The notes below the pieces were generated by a model. That model ran no database searches and was not told the origin of the DNA. It was given only the letters and a program-made list of their open reading frames with translations. A DNA stretch of 35,608 nt from Parachlorella kessleri (taxonomy: Eukaryota; Chlorophyta; Trebouxiophyceae; Chlorellales; Chlorellaceae), in assembly GCA_001598975.1 (NCBI GenBank), contig BBXU01000370.1, positions 1 to 35,608 of the forward strand, given 5' to 3'. The position numbers were made by a program, and so were the translations under genes. Every line of letters starts with the position of its first letter. Position 1 is the first letter of the stretch. Of the stretch, positions 20,966 to 30,700 are shown one piece after another.

Positions 20966-23104
20966 TCACCACTCAACGCCCGCAGCCTCCGCATAGTTGA
21001 CGTCATCGTCGCTGCTGTCGTCGGCTGGGAGGAGGTTGTTGGCACGTAGGAAGGACACGCCTGCACCCACCCAGCCACGCAACTGATCCCCTTTACACAG
21101 CTGATCCCTTGGGTGCACACCTAGCCAACTTCCCTTCTGATCCCCACTGCCCCCGCGCACCAATGCCAACCGTGGTGCCCAACAAGCCAACTGCTGCTGC
21201 TGCTTGATGCGCCCTAACGTTAACGTGCCACACCAAACACACCAACAGGGATCCCCAGCACGCCTCTATGCCCTGCAACCCTTAGCCCGTCCGGCAGCGC
21301 CACAGCAGCTTGCACACCGCTCAACAATGCCGCGCCCCTGTAGGGGACACAAGGTGTCGGGCACCTCCCCCAAAATAATGAACGATGGTGCCCAGCCCCG
21401 CTCACCAGCAGAGATGGCCTCGTCGCGGAGCTTGAGCGGGAACAGGCCCTTCTCCTTGTTGGCCGGCACCTTGATCTTGGTGACCTCCTCGGTCTCCTCA
21501 ACAATCTGCGCATTGCATTGCAGGTGGAATCTGTACTGCTGTCTGGGATATTCCAGTGGGCTGCACAGGACAACTCTATGGGCCGAGGCCTTGCTTGCCT
21601 CCACACCATGGCGGCGAAGCTACTGTCGCACATATCCCACACCTGCCATGAATGAAATGGTCCCCTAAGATCACACCGCTGCAAACCATGCCTTGTCCAG
21701 CGCCAAACCTACCCCACAACCCCAGCACAGAACGCGGACGGGCCACGGCCATCCAACCAGTCCCTGCCAATTTGCCCTCCCATTTGAGCCACATCCCTTC
21801 GTCTCAAGATTGATCCCACGTGGCCCCTCTCACCTCTGCGCCGGGTAGGACCTTGAGCACGGCATCCACCCAGTCCTGCTTCTTCACGCTCTTGGACTCA
21901 GCCAGGGCCTTGGGCAGGTGGCACAGGGCAGCCAGCTGGTGGTCACCAGCAGAGAAGAAGAACTTGCCTGCAGGCATACCAGCGAGTCGGTCCATGCATC
22001 AGAGACTTCCCTTGCAAAGTACGGTGCGGCTGGCATCTCCGCGGCTGCCTTCAACTCTCCTTTCATCACAGGGCGTCAACCCCTTCCACACCCACAATCA
22101 CCTGTCAAAATCAACGTACTGAGCATACGCACAGGACAGACACAAAGCTGCCCCCGACAGACTGGGCTTTCTCCTCGTCTGTCTGCACATCAATTACAAG
22201 ATCAGATGCCAATGCCAACGCCGCCCATCTGTTCTCAGCCGCCTCAGGCACGGTCATGGCGCCCTCCAGCACTCAACGTCACAACAGCCCTAAAGGTAAT
22301 AACACAGGGGCCTGACCAGCAAGCCAATCCCTCCATCCAACTCCTTGGCACGCAAGGATGCGCACTTTTGAGGCTCCATCAACAGAAGCGCCGACTTCAG
22401 CCAGTGCCTTGGTTAGAAGCACAGAGGAAACGCTGCCCAGAGCTATGGAGGCACCCCTGCCCTTACTCTCCACTGCGCACCGATGTTAGCGGCGCCGCCC
22501 TTGCGCTCCTCAGCGGCCTCGTCAACAGGGGCGTTGGCTCCCTCCAGCACCTTGTCCAGGAGCTCAAACTCGCCATCGGCAGACTCGATGGCAAGGTTGA
22601 AGAAGGACACGCCGCCCATGTCGCAGGTACCGCATAGGTCCACGCCCTGTTGAACCAAAGACCTTGTTGGGACCTAGTATATCCAACGCCCGTGACTTCC
22701 AACACTTGCCACCAATATAGCGACCAGCATGGTAATGCTAATAAGTTGCTGCCGACCTTTTACCAGGCTGCGCTGTACTAATACCCCAGTAGCTAGCGTC
22801 AAATAAGAATCGCCAAACCCATAGCGTCAAAGACAGCAGTAGCGCTGGAGCAGCTCATGCATGTCCGCCTCAGCCATCAGGCTGCACACGCCGTTCGGCG
22901 ATCGAATCCCTTGCCGCCCGCACCACATATAGTGACATGTCATGCTGATCGATGCACGTACCTTCTTGCCACCCTCCTGCAAGCAGAGGCGAGCACAATA
23001 TTGCATACTTCCAGATGACACCCGGCTTACTGCGAACGATAGAGACGACAAAGAGAAGCGCTGCGCACCTTGATTGCGGCCTTGACCTTCTTCTCGTCAA
23101 CCAT
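20966..23104 (-). CDS. Conserved small acidic protein of unknown function
   Basis: Six exons (23104-23069, 22976-22962, 22646-22481, 21967-21834, 21505-21406 and 21060-20966) join in phase to 181 residues. The protein looks strongly constrained: a basic start (MVDEKKVKAAIK), a CGTC motif at 22-25, then FFNLAIESADGEFELL, an NAPVDEAAEERKGG stretch, a WVDAVLKVLPG segment, an EETEE block, FPLKLRDEAI, and an acidic tail with DDDVNYAEAAG ending in EW. I recall similar small proteins from other protists and algae but cannot name the family or its function with confidence. The CxxC could bind metal or be redox active; that is inference. There is no signal peptide or membrane helix, so it is probably cytosolic. 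Codon use is strongly biased to G/C-ending preferred codons, suggesting good expression. Exon 2 is only 15 bases. Confidence 0.8.
22962..22976 (-). other. 15-base micro-exon (residues EGGKK)
   Basis: The micro-exon is bounded by CTTGCAG upstream and GTACGT downstream, both strong splice sites. It is in phase 0 on both sides, so skipping it would remove five residues without a frameshift. The flanking exons also join in frame without it, so constitutive use is not proven. Confidence 0.7.
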
Positions 23105-23554
23105 GGTGGCTTAGGTTTCGACAAGGGCAATAAAAGATCACTGGGAAAGGGTCCGTTCAGTGCAGAGGCCAATCTTAGCCTTCCCTCTTGGCGGCCTTTC
23201 CCTCCCTTTCTTATTCCTGGATCTAGATTCCGAATTCAACTTCAGCATGCCAGAAATTCGCCACCCTTAAACGGCAAGCACCCTAGCCTCCTTCATGGGA
23301 CTCCTGACAGTTGCACAGCCCCGTAATGTAGGTTGCACTATATGTGGACGTCCTGGGAGCGAAAGCACACTGCCAGGAGCTTCAAGCCTGGACTGGTTGT
23401 GGCAGCATGGTCGGGTGGCGGTACTGTTAGACTAATCTAGACCGGTTGTGAGGATCTGACAGACCCGCGACCCGTACTGGACAATGTATTGGCACCTGAT
23501 GTGCATTCAGGAAGTACAAGCACAAAGTGAAGGCCGCCCTGTGCCCTCAACTGG
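23105..23554. other. Intergenic region between two tandem minus-strand genes
   Basis: 450 bases between the SKA3-like stop and the ATG of the small acidic-protein gene. This must contain the SKA3-like 3' UTR and the promoter and 5' UTR of the downstream gene. I see no TGTAA in a convincing position and no other feature. Confidence 0.5.
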
Positions 23555-26500
23555 TCAGAGGAGGAGGTACACGGTGCCCTGGCCGTACACTACTTTCAGT
23601 TGCGCCCGGCCGAGCTTGACAATGCTGTTGATGAAGACCTTGGCCTTGCCAGCCAGCCCCACCGTGACCAAGTCCTCTAGTGTAAATCCTGCACCTTGGC
23701 AATCAGCATGTTATAAAAAGCACAGCCGCTGCATTTGCCTGCCAGCTCACTCACAGAGGAGTTGGGCCGAGGGCGGTGCTTCCACAGAAAGCAAGTTAAA
23801 GCAGGCGTGAGCAGACCCTACCCCCACCTGGCAAGCCGCCTGTAGTGGCCTTCTCCGACACAGCAGCGTGTACGCTGGCCAGGGTACTGTTCACTTCATC
23901 CAGTGACAGCTGTCCTTTGATGAACGTGGGCAAAGTTTGGTATTCCTGCGTAGCACAAGAGCAGTTGAGGCATGGAGCTTTGAATAAAGATGTCGCCGGA
24001 TGGAGCATGCCTCCCCCAACTCCATGGGTGCACAGTCCCGCTAGCCATGTAGTTTGTGTCTAGCCTAGACTAAATGTGTTGATGTGTCTGTCAGCATCCA
24101 GTTTGTGTCGAGCCGAGAATTGATGTACTGGTGCATGGCTAGCAGGCCGGGAACATGATGTTTGGCTTGCAATGCCTTGATCCTCACCTGGTCAGCCACC
24201 AGGCGCAGGGGAGGCACCTCAAACTGCTGCGGAGCACTGGGTGGTGGTGCTTGCCCAGCCCTTTGCCTACCCACTGGCACAGCTGGCATCGGTCGGTCCG
24301 CATCCGCTACTCCCCCTCCACTTGTAGCTACAGAGGCTGCGGCACAGACAACACTTGTGGCAATCTGTCCCTGGATGCTTGCTGCTTCATTGCTTCCTGG
24401 CGCTGCTGGAGCTCCTGCTGCTGCGGTGGCTTGTGACCGCACCACCTCCTTTGACACCCCAGACGAGGCCTGCGGAGCTGCGCTGCGCCTGAGGGCAGCT
24501 TCGATAGCCTCCTGCAGGTCTGGCCTGCTGCGGTCGGCACTCTGTTGCGCAGTGCCAGCCCTGCCATACTCCGTAGCTGGCCCTGCCGCTGCTGTGCTTG
24601 CTGCCAGCTGCGCCGCGGTGGCTCGCGCAATGCTGGTAGCAATCGCCATGCTGCTCCCAAGCGGTGCTGAGCCCAGTTGGGCTACACCGACATTGTGTCC
24701 TTCCCCACCGCCAGAGCCAGCACTGCCGTCACAGCTGGCGAGGTAACTTATGAGGTGTAGGGGTTGCCCTGCTGCAGAAGGCGGCTGCGAGCCTGGGTCC
24801 TTGCTGGCAGCACTATAGGCCCTGCTGAGCAGCTGCTCGGTAGAGGGGGTGCCTGCTGCGTCAGTGCCCACACTTGTAGCCCGCATTGGCGTCAGGCTGC
24901 CTGCAGGGGCTGGGTCCTCCTGCCTATGCATTGGTGGCATGGCTTGCCGAGAGGAGATGACCTACAGGAAATGGAATTTAACGTGTATTGGAGCCTTTTG
25001 TGTAACCGGCGTATAAGGTCCCCATCCCCTCGTTGGAAGGCTCGGTCTGGTACTGCATTAGCCATAACGACGGCCATACGATATCATTACAAGGCCAGTT
25101 GCACTGCACACAACCAGACCACCCCTCGCCCACCGCCACTATTTCTATGATGCATTACAGCATTCGGAAACTGCCCTTTCAATAACTACCTGTGAGTAAA
25201 GCTGCATGGTTGTCTCCTCTTCTGCTACCTGTGGCTGCCTGCCAGGGCCCAGTCTCGACATGCCAGTACTCGCACCCACACCAACCCGCTGCTCCTGCTG
25301 TGCTGTCTGCTGGGCCTGCTGGGCAGCCGCCACCGCTGCTGCCAGTGCACCCATGGGCCCGTGGCCTCCTCTACCGTCCAGGCCACAGCTGCCATCCCCA
25401 GCCTGGCAGCGCGGCTCGCTGCCAGGCCCCTGCTGCTGGTGCTGCTTCTCAACTGACGCCAGGAGGCGCTCTGTGGAGGCTGCTATGTGGGGGAAGCGCT
25501 GGCGGATGTCCTGCAGGAAGTCCGGCTTGTTGGCCAGCTTCTTGGCGGTGGCGGTCAGCGCGTTGTACACTGCATGTGGGTAAGGATGTAGAACACGTAA
25601 TGCTTGTGACCCAATCTTACAGCTTGCCATACAAACTGCGCTGCAAATTTGGGTGCTGCAGTGTGGCACAGTCTATTTGACAACTGGTGGATGTTGGGTT
25701 GATAGCATGATGAGGACCGTCGAAACGCTGCCACTGCACATGCTAGTCCTTGGCAGGTTCATCGCTCCACCAATGGTATAACTGAGAATAACTCTTGTCG
25801 GGCCTCTGCAAATTTATTCTGTGCCTTATACAGAGTTACTAATCATTCCCTTACTTGTTGGGTCTGCTGCCCAAGGCCCGCCGCCGCCACTGAAGCCCTC
25901 TGGTGTGACCTCCCCTGCCGGCCCCTCGCTGCCTGCTGGGGTATGCTCAGCACCCCGCCCTCCGGCTGCAAGGCCAGCACCATGCCCATGCTCCGAAGCT
26001 GAGTGTGCTGCTGCGAACGCAGGTGTGAGGTGGCCCATGAGTGGCGGGGTGGAGCTGTGGCTGAGAGGGGTACCACTGTACTGAGTCGGCGGCCCGCCTG
26101 TGGAAGAAGCGTACTTGCCCAGCAGCTCCCTGCAGGAGTGCTCCAGGAAGTATTGACCAAACAAACAAACAAACAAACTTCTCTGCCCTTGCAGCAGGTG
26201 TCTTGCGTCCTGACCATATGAAAGCATTGTGTTAATCTCTGCCTGGGCTCCTGTGTCCCAAGCACTCAAATCTTGCGACTCACCTTGCCAGCTCAGTGGC
26301 GCCTGCAGTGGTCGTGTTGCAGCTCACCTCATGGAGGGGCTCATGGCCTCAAATGGTGAAGAAGACAGGCTGGATGGTGTGTCAGACCGCACCCTCGCCT
26401 TAGCTGCCGTCATCGGTGCCATGGCTTTCATGACAGTTCGCTGGTGAAGCATCGAGCCTGCAACAAACGGTGGCTGTGCTGTGGTGACTTGACTAGCCCT

Positions 26501-27365
26501 GTCCTCAGTGCACATGGGCATAACTCTGGAAGGAAATCTAAATCAAAAAACAAAAGCAGGGAGGCTGAGCTTAGAGCAGATTACAGGAAGGTATGTACGG
26601 TGGTGCACCTGGGGGTTCTGTGGCCTGCTGCAGGCTGATCGCTGCCATCGAGTTGGTGATGTGTTCCAGTGGCTCCCTGGTTGGGCCTGCTTGCGGCAAC
26701 GGCGAGGGGCCCGGCGAAAGGAATTGCTGCCTGATTGCAGCCTGAGCGTGTTGTGCAGCAGCTGCAGGGAGCATAACAGGAGCCTGTAACTATTGGATGG
26801 GGCCTCAAACCCAGCCTTTTCTGTGTAACCAACATACAGCAATGAAAGGCCAACTTAGTAAGGAATTGCGAGTAGTGTCGGGGTTAAACTTTTGGCCACA
26901 TACCTGGCGCGCGAAGCATCAGCATGTCTAGTGGGTTGTCAGGTGGAAGGGGCGCATACAAATCCCGGTAGCCATACTGCTGCAAGCGCTGCTCAAGCTG
27001 AGCGATAGCAGCATGATTATTTTGGTAAAGCGCCACGCAGTGCCCAACCAGCTCCTGCAGCATAACTTGGATCCGGCTAGGGTGTGCACTGCTATCTCTT
27101 TGGCCAGGCAATAACCCATCAGGCATGCAGGGCGCACCTCTAGGGAAATAGCATCAAGGCTGACGCCCTCTAAAGCCTGCAACTCTTCTCCCAAGGCGGT
27201 CAGTCGGTCGTTGATATCCTCCAGGCAGTGCCGAAAGTGTGTGGCGCCCGTCACGGGGCGGAGCTCCACGTTACGCTTGAGCTCCTGCGTTTCCTGGGAC
27301 AGCTGGCTGCTGAAGAGCTGTAAGTCTTCAGCAAACCGCTGCAGGCTTTTCCGGAGTGAAGTCAT
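23555..27365 (-). CDS. SKA3-like spindle and kinetochore-associated protein
   Basis: Nine exons: 27365-27138, 27054-26904, 26761-26609, 26457-26328, 26129-25855, 25569-25190, 24961-24188, 23945-23828 and 23688-23555. All phases agree, giving 780 residues. The N-terminal ~107 residues are a helical coiled coil beginning LRKSLQRFAEDL and ending ELVGHCVALYQNN with LQQYGYRD. This matches the SKA3 N-terminal helical core, which ends in a conserved YGY; plant SKA3 has the related ELLGHC segment. The last ~85 residues match the conserved plant-type SKA3 C-terminus: EYQTLPTFIKG, a LSLDEVNSTL helix, then FTLEDLV and a GLAGKAKVFINSIVKL helix. The ~590-residue middle is Ala/Gln/Pro-rich and probably disordered. 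SKA3 works with SKA1 and SKA2 at the outer kinetochore to hold depolymerising microtubules. Assignment rests on motif recognition, so moderate. Confidence 0.72.
26158..26178 (+). repeat. CAAA microsatellite in an SKA3-like gene intron
   Basis: About five consecutive CAAA units lie in the intron between exons 26457-26328 and 26129-25855. Low-complexity, non-coding. Confidence 0.8.
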
Positions 27366-27783
27366 CACGGGGGTTCAGCCGAATGACACTGCAACTGGAC
27401 TTCAAGAAGCAAGCCGGGTTCTTGGAGGGTTATGTTCGAACCACAGCATGCAGGACAGACACGATGGAACTCCAACCGGTATCCTTTGGTGCACGATCGT
27501 CATCTGGGAGATAAACACGCAATAGAATTAGCGCAATGAGTATCGAAAGGATTGCATCATTAGACAGACAACACGTCACCAAACCTCAACATGACAGGGC
27601 CCCTGGGTTGACGGTGGCATTGTGAAAACGTGCTTAAGGCGTGGTAAGCTGCTCTGGCAGGACAGCTGTATCAGTCGCAGGCAGCCTGGTGCCAGTTACC
27701 TTGAGAAAACAGACCTAGCCAACAGTGTTCGCACAGCAAGCGCAAAAGGGGCCTGGTTGCTGGCAGGGCTGTAGGGGTGGAGT
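27366..27783. promoter_or_regulatory. Divergent promoter region between SKA3-like and CDPK genes
   Basis: Only 418 bases separate the two start codons, which face away from each other, so both promoters and 5' UTRs must fit here if no upstream non-coding exon exists. I do not recognise a TATA box or named element. The compact head-to-head layout is seen; shared regulation is inference. Confidence 0.6.
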
Positions 27784-30700
27784 ATGGGCCCCCGGAAGGG
27801 CAACAGCAGCAAAGAGCCGGTGCCTCGTCTGGGCTACCTGGAGGGGTTTGATGACACCTACGCCTTTGTGAAGGAGCTGGGCAAGGGTGGGAACGGCGTC
27901 GTCCGGCTGGCGATTCACCGGCAGTCTGGTGCGTGCCTACAGAAGGCAGCCTTTCCTGTAACCCAGAGCTGAATGCCGGTCCTCAGCCTGTTCGTGCATC
28001 AGAGAAAAGTAGTTACGAAAGCATGCAACGTGGATGTGCCCAGCTGGGCTGCACACACCTCATGAGTTGCTGAAAGAGGCGGGAGATACTAGATGGAGTG
28101 CTGATGGATTGCGCATCAGCTGGGGTTGGTTGGTGCAGGTCGGGAGTTCGCAGTGAAGAGCATGCCTAAGGTGCTGCGAGACCCCGCAGCCAGCGAGCGC
28201 AAGAAGGCCAGCCAGATAGCCTACCTCAAGAGGGAGGTGGAGGTGCTCCTCGCGCTCCGGGGCACCCTGAATGTTGCCAACTTGGAGGTGGGAACGGTGC
28301 CACTCAAGAGGTGGTAGGGGGAGAGATGCCTACCGCAGCTCATTGGAAGCCTACACATTGGGCACACCATACGGGACATACATGGAGGAGGGCATTTCAC
28401 TCATTTGACAAAATGTAGTCAGGGCTCCCTTGGCAGGACCAAAGCCTCTCCCCTGGGAGAGGTACCAGCTCACCCCCAGGGCGCTTGCTGCCATGGATTG
28501 GCCATCTGGTCCATGGGGTACATGTGACCTCATGCACCGCCCAACACATGCATCGCAGTGCGGTCCCATGTGATGATGCGCCTGCTACCGGAGGAATATA
28601 ACGCTGATACCCGAGTGGCCCTGGTGGTTTGCAAGTGGTGCCCGTATGCCTGTAGGGCACGCGCACCCACCACCCCAGCACAGGAGTGTCGGAGCTGTTA
28701 CAAGACACTCACGTGCTTGGGCTCCTGAAGCTCTGCACTCGTCCCTGCGAGTGCAGTGCGAGACTGAGGCTAGCAAGCCTTCCCTTGGATGATGCAGGAG
28801 GTGTATGAGGATAGCAGCCATGTGCACCTGGTCCTGGAGCTCTGCAGGGGCGGCGAGCTGGTGGCATGTACCAAGGGCAGGCACTACTCCGAGCGCACGG
28901 TATGTGGGCCCAGCGCCATACGAGCTTTCTAGGGCAGCTAGGGCAGCAAAGGAGGGGAATTTGGAGACAGGGGTGTGCAGGTTCTCTGCTCCTTCCCCGC
29001 CGAAGTCTTGTAAGGGATCCCTGCTCACAGCATGTTCCTGACTACAGTTCATGCCCAGCACCTCGGCTAAGTTGCCCGCCTGTGGGGTACTTGGTTCAAG
29101 CAGCCCCTGCAGGTACTGGCACTGTGTACCTGCATGGACACAGGCAAACCTGCAGGGTGTGCATGCAGGTAGCTAGCTTCATGCGAGCAGTGCTGCGCAC
29201 GGTGGCGCAGTGCCACGCCAAGAACATCGTCCACCGAGACATCAAGCCCGGTGGGGCGGCCGAGCTCCAGCATTGCGCCTTTTGCCGCCTATGCCCCATA
29301 TGCATGTCTTGACCTCTTTGTTACCTGCCCTAATGCTGGTCGTCATACCATCCAAGGTTGAGAGTTGGGAATGCTTATAATGAAGGATGTTTAGCTACGA
29401 GCATGCTTGCCTGCCTGCTTGCCTGGCTGTCTGGCTGCAGAGAACTTCCTGCTGCTCACAACCGAGGACACTGCACCAGTGAAGGCCATCGACTTTGGTC
29501 TGGCCACGTTTTTTGACCCTCCGCATCTCCCCGTGACTAACCTTACTGTGGAGGGAACTCCATGGTAAGCTAGAAGGGAGCAAAGGCTATATGGCTCCTG
29601 ATTGCCTGCTGGCGGTGAAGAAGTATATGGCTCACTAACGCTTTTGCAGGTAACTGGCTACCAGTGTCTTTTCTAGCGCCCTGGCTGTGCCCCGTCCACC
29701 ATCCTCGCGTTGGTGTTCTATGTTGTGCTCAAACGCTTATCACCCCCTCCCCCTCCTTCCCAGGTACCTCGCCCCCGAGGCCTGCCGTGCCAAATGGTAC
29801 CCCGCCAGCGATGTGTGGTCCTGCGGGGTGATGGCCGCCTATCTCCTGACTGGGCACTACCCTTTTGTCGACAAGATCAGCCCAGCCATGCCAGACCTAG
29901 CACGCACGCTGTGAGTCTGCTGCCTTACAGAAACAGGGAAGCAGGGGTTGGGGGTCCAGGGCCGGCAAGTGTGCTTTGCGAACACTGGGATATGCCCTTC
30001 CTTGTGCTTGGTCGGGACTGTTTATTGCAGACAGAAGGGGGTGGAGTAAAGCGACTTGAGGTACCGCACGGCGAGAGACAGGAAGTACTGCTAGACAACA
30101 AGGGCTAACCGAAGTTGCTGCTCAATGCACTGTGTTGCATTGACATCTCTTCTGACTTCCTGAACCGCCGGTGGGCTTGTGCACCCTCCTCACTGGCAGT
30201 GTTAGATTGGGTTCTGCGGCTGCAGTCCTTCCGACTGCTTTGAACTGCTGGGCCTCCAAAGGACAGCGGAAGTGCTCCCGTACCAGCAGGGCACCAACTA
30301 TTTTGATGGCAAGCCTCACCACAGCACCTTAGCATGTGCAATGCTTGCAGCCGTCACATTTGCTTTGACCCCCTGGATCTGAGCGGCAAGCAGTGGACTG
30401 GGCTGTCTGAGCAGGCCCTCGACTTCATCTCCTCCCTTCTGGTTAAAGACCCCCTTCAGGCACGTCATGGGAAGTGTCTGGCAGAAGGCCACCTGCATGC
30501 AGCGAGTTAATGGCAACTGGAGCTCTGTAAGCTTGTCCCCGGCAGGCCCAAAACTGTGTGAATTTGCCTCTTCATGCAACACTAGTGCGGTTGTGGGGCT
30601 GCCTTGTGCTACGCCAACTCCAAACTCCTAAGCGAGGGGGACACACTGGGACCTTGCGTTCCATACGCCTTGCCAACGCCTGAGTGCTGCCTGAAGTACT

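Noticed and set aside
24162..24746. 194-codon plus-strand open frame
   Set aside because: It is the antisense shadow of the large SKA3-like exon, caused by Gln/Ala-rich GC-biased codons.
27420..27440. Second GTTCGAACC motif in the SKA3/CDPK divergent region
   Set aside because: No stem pairing around it and no acceptor stem; probably chance.
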